Source: Paraburkholderia sabiae
Lineage (GTDB): Bacteria > Pseudomonadota > Gammaproteobacteria > Burkholderiales > Burkholderiaceae
Direction: 5' to 3'
Length of the DNA stretch: 64,000 bases
Assembly (NCBI RefSeq): GCF_030412785.1
Contig: NZ_CP125295.1
Span: 1,860,001 to 1,924,000 of the forward strand
Shown: positions 8,897 to 17,972 of the stretch, piece after piece
Position numbering within the stretch: the first letter of the stretch is position 1
Layout: every line of letters starts with the position of its first letter
The notes under the pieces: model-generated
Seen by the model: only the letters and a program-made list of their open reading frames with translations
What the model was told of the DNA's origin: nothing
The model's database searches: none
Translations under genes and position numbers: made by a program

Positions 8897-8930
8897 AAAA
8901 GCGCGCGGTGCCGTCAAGCCGCGCGCTTTT
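8897..8930. terminator. Intrinsic terminator after choX
   Basis: A perfect 12-bp stem is made by AAAAGCGCGCGG (8897-8908) and CCGCGCGCTTTT (8919-8930), with a 10-nt loop. Flanking A and T runs make it able to act in both directions. It separates the betC-choX unit from the porin. Confidence 0.85.
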
Positions 8931-9114
8931 CAATTGTGACGCATGTATTTCTTTTCGCTCGACGTGTCGCTATCAGACCAATGTGTGTCGTGTCTGGTCG
9001 AGTCGAACGAAAAATGGATTTGTACTGTGCCTTCATCGTGGTGCGAGTTGCACACGCCGCGGAGTGCGCTTCGCATTCCTATCCCCTCATAGCCAGGCAA
9101 GAGAGAACGATACA

Positions 9115-10257
9115 ATGAAAAAGCTGAATGCCGCAGCACTGACAGGCGTTGCGCTCGCGCTCGCCGGAGTTTCGGGCGCAAGTCATGCACAAAGCAGCGT
9201 CACGCTGTATGGGATCGTCGACGCGGGCATTACGTGGGTCAACAATACGGGCGGCTCGCATGTCGTGAAGTTCGACGACGGTATTTCATACGGCAACCGC
9301 TTCGGCGTCAAAGGCACGGAAGATCTCGGCGGCGGTTTGCAGGCGTTGTTCGTGCTCGAAAGCGGCTTTCACCTCGGCAATGGACAACTGGGCTTCGGCA
9401 GCGCGCTGTTCGGGCGTCAGGCGTATGTGGGGCTGAAGAACCAGTGGGGCACGCTGTCGTTCGGTAATCAGCTGGATATGACGGAAGAGATGGTGTATCT
9501 GTACAACGTCTCGGCATGGGCTAGCGGCTATGCGATTCACCAGGGCGACTTCGACCGTTTCAATGGCGACCGTCTGCCCAATTCGGTGAAATTCATTTCG
9601 AATGAATTCGCGGGCTTCATGTTCGGCGGCATGTACTCGTTCGGCAATGTCGCGGGCGACTTCCACCAGGACAGCGCGTGGAGCGTCGGCGCGCACTATG
9701 CGAACGGACCGTTCACAGTGGGTACGGCGTACACGCAGCTGAACAATCCACACGGCATCTACGCATTCGATCCTTACGCGATGCTGGGCGTACACACGTT
9801 CCTTGGCCAGCAGACGGTCACCGTCGATCCAGCAACAGGCGCGCGAACCGATCTCTTCTCCAGCAATCCGTTCCCCGTCGACAAGCAGGGCACGTTCGGC
9901 ATCGGCACGAGCTACGCGATCGGCAACGTGACGCTGATGGGCAACTTCAGCTATACGACGATCAAGGGTCTCGGCGTCACGTCGCACATGAAAGTCGGTG
10001 AAGGCGGCGCAAGCTGGCAAGTAACGCCCGCGTTCAGCGTGATCGGCGGCTATCAGTACACGAACTTCGAAGGCCATCACTGGAACCAGGGTTCGCTCGG
10101 TGCGCATTATCTGCTTTCCAAGCGTACCGACGTCTATATTTCAGGCGACTATCTGAAGGCGTCGAGCGGTGTGGATGCGGTGATCGGCTATAGCTTCACG
10201 CCGTCCACCACGACGACGCAATCCGACGTGCGCATTGGCATGCGTCACTCGTTCTGA
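9115..10257 (+). CDS. OmpC-family general porin
   Basis: This is a 380-residue outer-membrane protein with a signal peptide (MKKLNAAALTGVALALAG, cleavage after SHA at about 22). The mature start QSSVTLYGIVDAGI is the hallmark of Burkholderiales porins. Internal GNRFGVKGTEDLGGGLQA, FGRQAYVGL and the terminal RIGMRHSF, with C-terminal Phe for the BAM machinery, indicate a 16-stranded trimeric porin. It lies between choline and carnitine genes and may aid amine passage, but such porins are common and usually non-specific. GAGAG precedes the ATG. A hairpin follows the stop codon. Confidence 0.93.
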   Translation: MKKLNAAALTGVALALAGVSGASHAQSSVTLYGIVDAGITWVNNTGGSHVVKFDDGISYGNRFGVKGTEDLGGGLQALFVLESGFHLGNGQLGFGSALFGRQAYVGLKNQWGTLSFGNQLDMTEEMVYLYNVSAWASGYAIHQGDFDRFNGDRLPNSVKFISNEFAGFMFGGMYSFGNVAGDFHQDSAWSVGAHYANGPFTVGTAYTQLNNPHGIYAFDPYAMLGVHTFLGQQTVTVDPATGARTDLFSSNPFPVDKQGTFGIGTSYAIGNVTLMGNFSYTTIKGLGVTSHMKVGEGGASWQVTPAFSVIGGYQYTNFEGHHWNQGSLGAHYLLSKRTDVYISGDYLKASSGVDAVIGYSFTPSTTTTQSDVRIGMRHSF

Positions 10258-10278
10258 TTGGCTTTGAGTACTTTTGCC

Positions 10279-10311
10279 GGTCTGCTTTGCCTGTCATAGG
10301 CAAAGCAGACC
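10279..10311. terminator. Hairpin between convergent porin and cdhR genes
   Basis: A perfect 13-bp stem is formed by GGTCTGCTTTGCC (10279-10291) and its complement (10299-10311), with a 7-nt loop. It sits between the convergent ends of the two genes. There is no clear T run on either side, so termination is probable but not certain. Confidence 0.6.
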
Positions 10312-10325
10312 GAATGAACGACTGA

Positions 10326-11318
10326 TCAAGACGCAGCCGCCTCGTGTGTCGGATGCTTTCTGTTACCCGCGCCGTGATGCGGCGGGCTGCGGTCGCTTCG
10401 TGGACTCATGCCGAATCGCGCGCGATACGTCCGCGAGAAATGCGACGGCGACTCGAATCCGCATGCGACGCAAATCGCCGTGATCGACATATCCGTTTGC
10501 CGCAACAGCTCGCGCGCGCGATCGAGCCGTAATTGCAGATAGAAATGCGTCGGCGTGTCTTTCAGCGATGAGCAGAACAATCGTTCGAGTTGTCTACGTG
10601 TGACGCCTATTTCCTGCGCCAGATCGGCAGGCGCAAGCGGTTCTTCCATGTTCTGTTCCATCACGCCGATCACCTGAATCAGCTTGCGATTGTGCACGCC
10701 GTAGCGCGCGGCGATTTCCATGCGCTGATGATCGGAACGCTGCCGGATGCGGCTCACGACGAATTGCTCTGAAATAGACGAAGCGAGCGCGGCACCGTGA
10801 CTGCGCGAGATCAGGTCGAGCATCATGTCGATCGATGCCGTGCCGCCCGCGCACGTAATGCGCCGATCGCCGATTTCGAATAGTTCGTCACTCGCCTGCA
10901 AGGACGGGAAATGCTCGCGAAATGCCGAGAGCGCTTCCCAATGCAAGGTCACGCTGTCTGTCGCACGCACCAGTCCCGCTTCCGCCAGAATGAATGCGCC
11001 CGTGTCGATGCCGCCGAGCGTTGCGTGCGCGCGGTCCAGCCGCCTGAGCCAGTCGCCGAGCGCGCGGCTATAGCACGCGAGCGGTTCGAAGCCCGCCACG
11101 ACGAAGACCGTCTGTGCATGATGAATATCGCTAAACGCGGCTTCTGCATTCAGCGAAATGCCGTTGCTTGCGGTCACCGGTTGACCGTCGACACTCAGGA
11201 TGTGCCAGCGGTACAGATCCTCGCGAAAGCGGTTCGCGACGCGCAAAGGCTCGATGGCGGACATGAAGCCGATGGCCGAAAAGCCCGGCAGCAGCAGAAA
11301 CGAAATGTCTTCGGGCAT
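10326..11318 (-). CDS. cdhR: AraC/GlxA-family activator of carnitine catabolism
   Basis: This 330-residue regulator has an N-terminal DJ-1/PfpI-like sensor domain (FLLLPGFSAIGFMSAIEPLRVANRF) and a C-terminal AraC double HTH (PADLAQEIGVTRRQLERLF, then MSITAICVACGFESPSHFSRTY). It is close in type to GbdR and CdhR. The gene is divergent from caiX at the head of a carnitine operon, the same layout as cdhR-caiX in Pseudomonas aeruginosa, so CdhR is preferred over GbdR. The start is set at the ATG at 11318 by the family N-terminus; the frame stays open 51 codons further upstream and the ribosome-binding site is weak. Inducer expected: carnitine or a carnitine-derived metabolite. Confidence 0.85.
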   Translation of the reverse strand: MPEDISFLLLPGFSAIGFMSAIEPLRVANRFREDLYRWHILSVDGQPVTASNGISLNAEAAFSDIHHAQTVFVVAGFEPLACYSRALGDWLRRLDRAHATLGGIDTGAFILAEAGLVRATDSVTLHWEALSAFREHFPSLQASDELFEIGDRRITCAGGTASIDMMLDLISRSHGAALASSISEQFVVSRIRQRSDHQRMEIAARYGVHNRKLIQVIGVMEQNMEEPLAPADLAQEIGVTRRQLERLFCSSLKDTPTHFYLQLRLDRARELLRQTDMSITAICVACGFESPSHFSRTYRARFGMSPRSDRSPPHHGAGNRKHPTHEAAAS

Positions 11319-11614
11319 CGCTCGATTGTCGGGGATGAGATTGGCCGGATTCGTCGAATCCGGCGAGCGTAGCAAGCAGCATGCAAAGCAGCAAGGCGCC
11401 AAAAATAAGCGCTGTGAATGGCGCAGTGCACAAATCGCGCGATGCTGGTTTTCCCTCATGGTCGCGCGCAAGCAAGAACGGGTCGCTGCCGGTCGATTTT
11501 GCCGGATTATGGATTTGTACCTTTAATGCACATCGCGTCGTTGTCAGATCGCGTCACTCGCCGCCCACGTTGCGGGCGTTCAAAAACACTGGAGCCGTGT
11601 CGAAGGGGATCGTC

Positions 11615-12565
11615 ATGAAGTGGATCAACCAGGCTGTTTCCGCATGTCTTGCCGGCCTTCTGGCGGCACTGTCGTTGCCTGCGCTCGCGCAGGATCCGCC
11701 GAGCTGCCGCGCCGTGCATTTCGCTGATATCGGCTGGACCGACATCACGTCGACGACGGCGCTCGCGTCGACGGTGTTCGAAGGCTTGGGCTATCAGCCG
11801 GTAACGACGGTGGCCTCCGTGCCGATTTCGTTTGCCGGGCTGAAGAGCAAGCAGCTGGATGTATCGCTTGGCTACTGGTGGCCCGTGCAGGAAAAGGCGA
11901 TCGCGCCTTTCGTCGATGCGAAATCGATCAACGTGTTGCAGCCGCCGAATCTGACGGGCGCGAAAGCGACCTTCGCCGTGCCGAGCTATGAATACGACGC
12001 GGGCCTGAAGACCTTTGCCGATATCGCCAAGCATCGTGCGGAACTGGACGGAAAGATCTATGGCATCGAGCCGGGCAGCAGCGCGAATGCCGCCATTCAG
12101 AAGATGATCGCGACCAATCAGTTTGGGCTTGGCGGGTTCAAGCTGATCGAATCGAGCGAGGCGGGCATGCTCGTCACGGTCGAACGTGCGGTGCGCGAGA
12201 AGAAATGGGTGGTCTTTCTCGGCTGGCAGCCGCATCCGATGAACATTCAGATCGATATGAAGTACCTGAGCGGAAGCGAAGGCGTGTTCGGTCCGAATGA
12301 CGGCGAAGCGCGCGTCTATACGCTGACGTCGCCAGACTTTCTGACGCGTTGCCCGAATGCCGGAAAGCTCGTGAGCAATCTGCGCTTTACGACTCAGCTG
12401 GAGAACGTGGTGATGCAGTCGGTGATGAACAAGGAGAAACCCGCCGAGGCCGCTAAAGCCTATTTGAAAAAGAACCCGCAAGTACTCGACGAATGGCTCG
12501 CGGGCGTGAAGACATATGACGGCAAGGACGGCTTGCCCGCAGTGAAGGCGTATCTCGGTCTTTGA
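11615..12565 (+). CDS. caiX: Carnitine ABC transporter substrate-binding protein
   Basis: This is a 316-residue periplasmic protein, paralogous to the choX product at 7909. The signal peptide ends near ALAQDPPS (about 24). The mature protein starts [15 protein letters not shown] and has [30 protein letters not shown] and [12 protein letters not shown]. First gene of the unit caiX-cdhC-cdhA-cdhB, as in pseudomonads, where CaiX hands carnitine to the shared Cbc choline/betaine permease. The ATG at 11615 has AAGGGG before it. The 296-bp gap to cdhR would hold the divergent promoters; I could not assign boxes in it. Confidence 0.88.
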   Translation: MKWINQAVSACLAGLLAALSLPALAQDPPSCRAVHFADIGWTDITSTTALASTVFEGLGYQPVTTVASVPISFAGLKSKQLDVSLGYWWPVQEKAIAPFVDAKSINVLQPPNLTGAKATFAVPSYEYDAGLKTFADIAKHRAELDGKIYGIEPGSSANAAIQKMIATNQFGLGGFKLIESSEAGMLVTVERAVREKKWVVFLGWQPHPMNIQIDMKYLSGSEGVFGPNDGEARVYTLTSPDFLTRCPNAGKLVSNLRFTTQLENVVMQSVMNKEKPAEAAKAYLKKNPQVLDEWLAGVKTYDGKDGLPAVKAYLGL

Positions 12566-12650
12566 AGTCAGGCATTCAAACGAAGAGTACTTTTCTATTG
12601 CGACTCTTCAGATCCAACCGTTAGCAGACATTGCACGAGGAATTGCACGC

Positions 12651-13580
12651 ATGAACCATGAAGTGATCGTGACCTGCGCTGTCACGGGTGCAGGGGACAC
12701 CGTCGGCAAGCATCCCGCCATTCCCGTCACGCCGAAACAGATCGCCGATGCCGCGATCGAAGCTGCGAAAGCAGGCGCGACCGTTGCGCATTGCCATGTG
12801 CGCGATCCGAAGACGGGCCGTGGCAGCCGCGATCCGAATCTGTATCGCGAAGTCGTCGACCGTATTCGCTCCGCCGATACCGACGTCATCATCAATCTGA
12901 CTGCGGGCATGGGCGGCGATCTGGAGATCGGCCCGGGTGAAGACCCGATGCGCTTCGGCGCGAATACCGATCTGGTCGGCGGCTTGACACGGCTTGCACA
13001 TGTCGAAGAACTCTTGCCGGAGATTTGCACGCTCGATTGCGGCACGCTCAATTTCGGCGATGGCGACTACATCTATGTGTCGACGCCCGCGCAATTGCGT
13101 GCAGGCGCACACCGGATTCAGGAACTCGGCGTCAAGCCGGAACTGGAGATCTTCGATACAGGGCATTTGTGGTTCGCAAAGCAATTGCTCAAAGAAGGGC
13201 TGCTCGATGCGCCGCCGCTGTTTCAGCTGTGCCTCGGCATTCCCTGGGGCGCGCCTGCCGATACGACAACGATGAAAGCCATGGTCGACAACCTGCCACC
13301 CGGTGCGCATTGGGCGGGCTTCGGCATCGGTCGCATGCAGATGCCGATGCTCGCTCAGGCGATGTTGCTCGGCGGTCACGTGCGCGTCGGTCTCGAAGAC
13401 AACATCTGGCTCGACAAGGGCGTGCCTGCGAGCAATGGGTCGCTCGTCACGCGCGCTGTCGAGATCATCGAGCGGCTCGGCGGCCGTGCGCTGACACCTG
13501 CCGAAGGCCGCAGGAAACTCGGTCTACCCGCACTCGGCGAACGGCTGCTCGAAAGGCGTGCCGTCGAGCAGTTTGCGTGA
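12651..13580 (+). CDS. cdhC: 3-dehydrocarnitine:acetyl-CoA cleavage enzyme (BKACE family)
   Basis: This 309-residue TIM-barrel enzyme belongs to the beta-keto acid cleavage family. It would convert 3-dehydrocarnitine plus acetyl-CoA to betainyl-CoA plus acetoacetate. Visible family features are the zinc-binding pair in [17 protein letters not shown] (near residues 46-62), NLTAGMGGD, and the [14 protein letters not shown] block near 244-257. A GAGGA ribosome-binding site precedes the ATG. Placement between caiX and the dehydrogenase fits the known carnitine pathway; without that context the keto-acid substrate could not be assigned. Confidence 0.9.
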   Translation: MNHEVIVTCAVTGAGDTVGKHPAIPVTPKQIADAAIEAAKAGATVAHCHVRDPKTGRGSRDPNLYREVVDRIRSADTDVIINLTAGMGGDLEIGPGEDPMRFGANTDLVGGLTRLAHVEELLPEICTLDCGTLNFGDGDYIYVSTPAQLRAGAHRIQELGVKPELEIFDTGHLWFAKQLLKEGLLDAPPLFQLCLGIPWGAPADTTTMKAMVDNLPPGAHWAGFGIGRMQMPMLAQAMLLGGHVRVGLEDNIWLDKGVPASNGSLVTRAVEIIERLGGRALTPAEGRRKLGLPALGERLLERRAVEQFA

Positions 13581-13631
13581 CGCATTGAAGAGCATTGAAT
13601 GGCTTTGAACATCTCCAGAGGATCATCGGCA

Positions 13632-14597
13632 ATGGCAGTGATTACCGACATCAAGACGTTTGCAGCAATCGGCGCGGGCGTGATCGGCAGCGGCTGGGTG
13701 GCGCGTGCGCTCGCACACGGGCTCGACGTGATCGCGTGGGACCCGGCGCCCGGCGCGGAGAAGCAGTTGCGCGACAACGTCGCCAATGCGTGGCCCGCGC
13801 TCGAACGCGTGGGACTGGCAGAGGGCGCATCGCAAGAGCGCTTGCGTTTCGTGAAGACAATCGAGGCGTGTGTCGCAGAAGCAGATTTCATTCAGGAAAG
13901 CGCACCCGAGCGCGAGGAATTGAAGCTCGCGCTGCATGATCAGATCAGCCGCGCCGCGAAGCCCGATGCGATCATCGCGTCATCGACTTCGGGCCTGCTG
14001 CCGACCGATTTCTATGCACGCGCGCTGCATCCCGAGCGCTGTATCGTCGGGCATCCGTTCAACCCTGTGTATCTGTTGCCGCTCGTCGAAGTGGTGGGCG
14101 GCGAACAGACCGCGCCGTCGACGCTCGATGCGGCGATGCAGATCTATTGCACGCTCGGCATGCGGCCGCTGCATGTGCGCAAGGAAGTGCCCGGCTTTAT
14201 CGCCGACCGTCTGCTCGAAGCGTTGTGGCGCGAGGCGCTGCATCTCGTCGATGAGGGCGTGGCGACGACGGGCGAAATCGACGATGCGATCCGTTTTGGC
14301 GCGGGCATCCGCTGGTCGTTCATGGGGACGTTCCTCACATACACGCTCGCGGGCGGCGACGCGGGCATGCGGCACTTCATGCAGCAGTTCGGGCCCGCGC
14401 TCGAATTGCCGTGGACCAAGCTCGTTGCGCCGAAGCTGACGGATCGGCTGATCGATCGCGTGGTCGATGGAACCGCGGAGCAGGTCGGGCCGCGTTCGAT
14501 CAAGCAACTCGAACGCTATCGCGACGAGTGCATCACGAACGTGCTGTCCGCGATCGCGGAAACCAAAGTGCGTCACGGCTTGCGGGCCGACGAATAA
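13632..14597 (+). CDS. cdhA: L-carnitine 3-dehydrogenase
   Basis: This 321-residue NAD-dependent enzyme of the 3-hydroxyacyl-CoA dehydrogenase superfamily would oxidise carnitine to 3-dehydrocarnitine. The N-terminal Rossmann motif is [17 protein letters not shown]. The catalytic region carries [21 protein letters not shown] and [17 protein letters not shown] with its His. The start at the ATG at 13632 has AGAGGATC ahead of it and gives the 321-residue length I recall for characterised bacterial carnitine dehydrogenases; an ATG 33 nt upstream is also in frame. The stop lies 87 nt before the thioesterase gene. Confidence 0.92.
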   Translation: MAVITDIKTFAAIGAGVIGSGWVARALAHGLDVIAWDPAPGAEKQLRDNVANAWPALERVGLAEGASQERLRFVKTIEACVAEADFIQESAPEREELKLALHDQISRAAKPDAIIASSTSGLLPTDFYARALHPERCIVGHPFNPVYLLPLVEVVGGEQTAPSTLDAAMQIYCTLGMRPLHVRKEVPGFIADRLLEALWREALHLVDEGVATTGEIDDAIRFGAGIRWSFMGTFLTYTLAGGDAGMRHFMQQFGPALELPWTKLVAPKLTDRLIDRVVDGTAEQVGPRSIKQLERYRDECITNVLSAIAETKVRHGLRADE

Positions 14598-14684
14598 GGT
14601 CGCGTATCATCGGCGCGTGCGGGGCATCGATAAAGATGTGCCGCACGCGCCAGAATTCAAATCGAAGTGACGGAGACATTCGCC

Positions 14685-15176
14685 ATGCCGCGACATGCGG
14701 AATTGCCTGCGTATCACGACGTCGTGCGCGCCGAGTGGGTCGACTACAACGGCCATCTGCGCGACGCGTTCTACATGTTGATCTTCAGTTTCGCCACCGA
14801 TGCGCTGATCGACCAGATCGGACTCGACGACACGGTGCGCAAGGCACGCGGCCGCTCGATCTATACGCTCGAAGCGCACATCAACTATCTGCACGAAATC
14901 AAGGAAGGCGCGAAGGTGCGCGTCGAAATGCGCGTGCTCGCGCATGACGCCAAGCGCATGCACCTGTACCTCGAAATGTTTTCCGGCGATGGCGACGAGC
15001 CCGTTGCGGCGGGCGAGCAGATGCTGCTGCACGTCGATACGAGCGGCCCGCGTTCCGCCGCATTCGACGCCGATGTCGAGACGCGCGTGCGGGCGCTGGT
15101 CGATGCGCAGGCGGCGCTGCCTGCCGCCCTTTATGCCGGGCGTGTGATCGGATTGCCGGGCCAGACGCGGAAGTAA
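14685..15176 (+). CDS. cdhB: Betainyl-CoA thioesterase
   Basis: This is a 163-residue single hot-dog-fold thioesterase. The active-site region reads AEWVDYNGHLRDAFY, with Asp and His-Leu in the 4-hydroxybenzoyl-CoA thioesterase pattern. It would hydrolyse betainyl-CoA to glycine betaine, linking carnitine breakdown to the demethylation genes at the window start. The ATG at 14685 has GGAG 9 nt upstream; a GTG 18 nt earlier has no such site. Confidence 0.88.
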   Translation: MPRHAELPAYHDVVRAEWVDYNGHLRDAFYMLIFSFATDALIDQIGLDDTVRKARGRSIYTLEAHINYLHEIKEGAKVRVEMRVLAHDAKRMHLYLEMFSGDGDEPVAAGEQMLLHVDTSGPRSAAFDADVETRVRALVDAQAALPAALYAGRVIGLPGQTRK

Positions 15177-15199
15177 ACGACAGACACACGGAGCGCGCC

Positions 15200-16135
15200 A
15201 TGCTCGAACCCGAGATCGTCGCATTCGTCGAACGCACGAAGCGCCTTTATCCGCCGGATCGCGCTGCAACGACACCAGCCGAACAGCGCGCGATGTACGA
15301 GCGGTTAGCGGCAGCGTTTACGCCGCCGTTACCTGACGGCGTGACCACTCAGGACGCGCTGTTCACTTCGCCTGATGGCGGACACTCGTTCATGTTGCGG
15401 CTGTACGCGCCAAGCGACCGCGCGAACTCGACGGGCACGCTGCTGTATTTTCATGGCGGAGGGTTCGTCGTCGGCTCGCTCGCGAGTCACGAACTGATTA
15501 CCGCGCGCATTGCCGCCGATACGGGATTGTGCGTCGTGGCTGTCGATTATCGGCTGGCGCCCGAACATCCCGCGCCCGCTGCGCACGACGATTGCCTCGC
15601 CGTGACGCGCGCGGCGCTCGATGGCCGATTGCCGTTCGGTCCGCTGCCGCGCTCGCTGCAACTGGCGGGCGACAGCGCGGGAGGGACGCTGGCAGCGAGT
15701 GTCGCGCTACGTTTGCGCGACGAAGGCGTGTCCGGCGTGCGCGGTATCGTGCTGGTCTATCCGATGCTGAGCGTCGAGCCGCAATCGCCCGCGCGCGATA
15801 CAGAGGCCGACGCGCCGATGCTCACGCTTGCCGATGTGCGGCGCTACGGCGCGCTGTACTGGGGTGGACGGTCCGCGTATCCGTGGACCGTGCCGCTCGA
15901 AGCATCACGTTATGACGGATTGCCGCCGACGCTCGCGATCGGCGTCGAACACGATCCGTTGCGCGATGATGCCCGCGTGTTCGCCGAACGCATCGGCGCG
16001 GCGGGCGGGCGTGCCGACGCGCCTGTCGGCACGGGTCTCGTGCACGGCTCGTGGCGCGCGCTGGCGACGAGTCCTGGCGTTCAATGGATGCATCGCGAAG
16101 TGTGCCGCTTTCTGATCGAACACGCGGCGGATTGA
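15200..16135 (+). CDS. Alpha/beta hydrolase of the hormone-sensitive lipase family, probable acylcarnitine esterase
   Basis: This is a 311-residue cytoplasmic hydrolase (no signal peptide). The oxyanion motif HGGGFVVGS starts at residue 85 and the nucleophile motif GDSAGG places Ser at 159; a late Asp (VEHDPL) and His (LVHGSW) complete a triad. It lies 23 nt behind cdhB. In P. aeruginosa the same slot holds the short-chain O-acylcarnitine hydrolase HocS, so release of carnitine from acylcarnitines is the best guess. A general carboxylesterase is the alternative. Confidence 0.78.
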   Translation: MLEPEIVAFVERTKRLYPPDRAATTPAEQRAMYERLAAAFTPPLPDGVTTQDALFTSPDGGHSFMLRLYAPSDRANSTGTLLYFHGGGFVVGSLASHELITARIAADTGLCVVAVDYRLAPEHPAPAAHDDCLAVTRAALDGRLPFGPLPRSLQLAGDSAGGTLAASVALRLRDEGVSGVRGIVLVYPMLSVEPQSPARDTEADAPMLTLADVRRYGALYWGGRSAYPWTVPLEASRYDGLPPTLAIGVEHDPLRDDARVFAERIGAAGGRADAPVGTGLVHGSWRALATSPGVQWMHREVCRFLIEHAAD

Positions 16136-16182
16136 GCGGCTCAGCTGTTGCGTCGGAGGTCGATTGTTACGGGAAACGTTGG

Positions 16183-16470
16183 CTATACGGCGAACGCCTG
16201 TTCGAGCACTTCGGCCGCGATCATCGCGGAGGCGTTCGTGGGCGCGGGGCGTTCGGCCGGCTTGAAGACGGCATCGCCGCGACGGATCTTGCGGCGCGAG
16301 ACGGCACACGTGCCCGACGTATGCGCCGAACGGCGGCGCCAGCGCTGCTCCCCGTAATGGCAGCGGCCGGGTTCGACCCAGCGGATCACCAGGGTCGTGT
16401 CCGAATGCTCGAGAATCTCGATGCGCAAGCCGTTGGCGCCGATCAACGGTAAACAGTCCAGGGTCGTCAT
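16183..16470 (-). CDS. DUF3331 family protein
   Basis: This is a 95-residue protein of unknown function. The pattern WVEPGRCHYGEQRW, then SGTCAVSRRKIRRGDAVFKP, then ASAMIAAEVLE is the DUF3331 signature that I know mainly from Burkholderia-group genomes. It contains single Cys residues and no membrane segment or signal. It stands alone, convergent with the esterase gene. No function can be assigned. Confidence 0.75.
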   Translation of the reverse strand: MTTLDCLPLIGANGLRIEILEHSDTTLVIRWVEPGRCHYGEQRWRRRSAHTSGTCAVSRRKIRRGDAVFKPAERPAPTNASAMIAAEVLEQAFAV

Positions 16471-16847
16471 GGTCGGCTCCGTAGTTGTGGTGTGCCGAAT
16501 TTAGTCCCGCGCGCGCGTGAGAGCCATTGTGCCCGCGTAGAAACACTGTTCCCGATTCCGCAATAATGAGATAGCCGGCGTGTACGCGAACGGTAAAAAG
16601 CGGATTTGCGGGCCGTCGAATCGATTACACGCAAAAATGCAACGAACTGTTGTATGAACGGCAGAAAAGGGCGGGAGCGATTTTGGGCTGATCCGGGCGT
16701 GGGCCGCATCCGATAAGATGGGCGGCCCGGAAGCCGGAGAAGCCGCGCGCGGCATCCCGTGTGCTCGCATCTGCGGATGCGTTCCGCCTGCATCATCATA
16801 GCGATGCGCCGTTGCTGAACGCGCATCGAACCCGTTCACGAGGTCAC
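16471..16847. other. 377-bp gap between DUF3331 and AI-2E genes
   Basis: The two flanking genes diverge, so this stretch must hold both promoters. A 7-bp GC stem, GGGCCGC (16701-16707) with GCGGCCC (16722-16728), is visible but has no T run. No coding signal was accepted here. Confidence 0.5.
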
Positions 16848-17933
16848 ATGAATCGACGCCCGCCCGACGTTCCATCCGAAGCCGACATGCCGAATCGCCG
16901 CAAGATGCAGCGAATCGCGTCGGCCGCGCTGTATGCCGTGATGGTGGCGCTGGCGCTCTGGGTGATCCGCGACTTCGTGCCCGCGATCGCATGGGCTTGC
17001 GTGATCGCAATTGCGTTGTGGCCGGCGTTTCACCGGATCGAAGAGCACAGGCTGTTCAAAGGACGCTCGACGTTGATCGCGACGGTGCTGACGATCGCGA
17101 TCGGCCTGCTGTTTTTGCTGCCTCTTGGGATCGGCATTGCGCAGGCGGCATCCGAGGCGCATGACCTGATCGAATGGGCGCACGGCGTCCAGGAGAACGG
17201 CATTCCCGTGCCGGATTTCGTCCAGCATCTGCCGTACGGCGCGACGCAGATCGTGAACTGGTGGCAGGAGAATCTGAGTCAGCCTTTGCGCGATTCGCCC
17301 GCGATGAAGGGCTTGCACGGCGGGGCTGTCGTCACGTTCGGACGGCATTTCGGCGCGCGCGCCGCGCACGCGCTGATGCTGTTTGGCTTCATGCTTGTCA
17401 CGCTGTTCGTGATCTTTCAGGCGGGGCCGAAGCTGTCGGGCGAACTGATGAAGGGCGTGCGGCGCGCGTTCGGTTACGACGGCATGCATCTGGCCGAGCG
17501 GATGGCGGCGGCTGTGCGCGGGACGGTGTCGGGGCTGGTGGTCGTCGGGATCGGCGAGGGCGCGTTGCTGCTGCTCGCGTACATGCTGACGGGTGTCCCG
17601 CATGCCGCATTGCTCGGCTTCGTGACGGCGGTTGCGGCGATGCTGCCGTTTTGCGCGCCCGTCGTGTTCTGCGGCGCGGCGCTGTGGATCTTCGTCGAGC
17701 AGGGTGCGCTGATACCTGCTATCGGGCTCGTCGTGTTCGGTTTCGTCGTCGCGTTCGTCGCCGAGCATTTCGTGCGACCTGTGCTGATCGGCAGCTCCGC
17801 GCGGCTGCCTTTCCTGCTCGTGCTGTTCGGGATTCTCGGCGGCGCGGAGACGTTCGGCCTGCTGGGCCTGTTCGTCGGCCCGGCGCTAATGACGGTGCTG
17901 ATGGTGCTCTGGACCGAGTGGATCGAGCGCTGA
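16848..17933 (+). CDS. AI-2E/PerM-family membrane protein
   Basis: This is a 361-residue inner-membrane protein of PF01594 type with about 7-8 hydrophobic segments. Two of them come at once (ALYAVMVALALWVIRDF, AIAWACVIAIALWP). The conserved C-terminal FVGPALMTVLMVLW closes the family fold. Members act as exporters or permeases of varied small molecules and ions, and the AI-2 label should not be taken literally. The ATG at 16848 has GAGG upstream; a second in-frame ATG at 16890 is possible. Confidence 0.85.
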   Translation: MNRRPPDVPSEADMPNRRKMQRIASAALYAVMVALALWVIRDFVPAIAWACVIAIALWPAFHRIEEHRLFKGRSTLIATVLTIAIGLLFLLPLGIGIAQAASEAHDLIEWAHGVQENGIPVPDFVQHLPYGATQIVNWWQENLSQPLRDSPAMKGLHGGAVVTFGRHFGARAAHALMLFGFMLVTLFVIFQAGPKLSGELMKGVRRAFGYDGMHLAERMAAAVRGTVSGLVVVGIGEGALLLLAYMLTGVPHAALLGFVTAVAAMLPFCAPVVFCGAALWIFVEQGALIPAIGLVVFGFVVAFVAEHFVRPVLIGSSARLPFLLVLFGILGGAETFGLLGLFVGPALMTVLMVLWTEWIER

Positions 17934-17950
17934 GCCGCGCGTCGATGATG

Positions 17951-17972
17951 GCCTGATCGGCAAGGATCAGGC
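17951..17972. terminator. Weak hairpin between convergent AI-2E and opgC genes
   Basis: An 8-bp stem, GCCTGATC (17951-17958) with its complement (17965-17972), lies in the 33-bp gap and overlaps the opgC stop codon. No T run is present. Confidence 0.35.
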
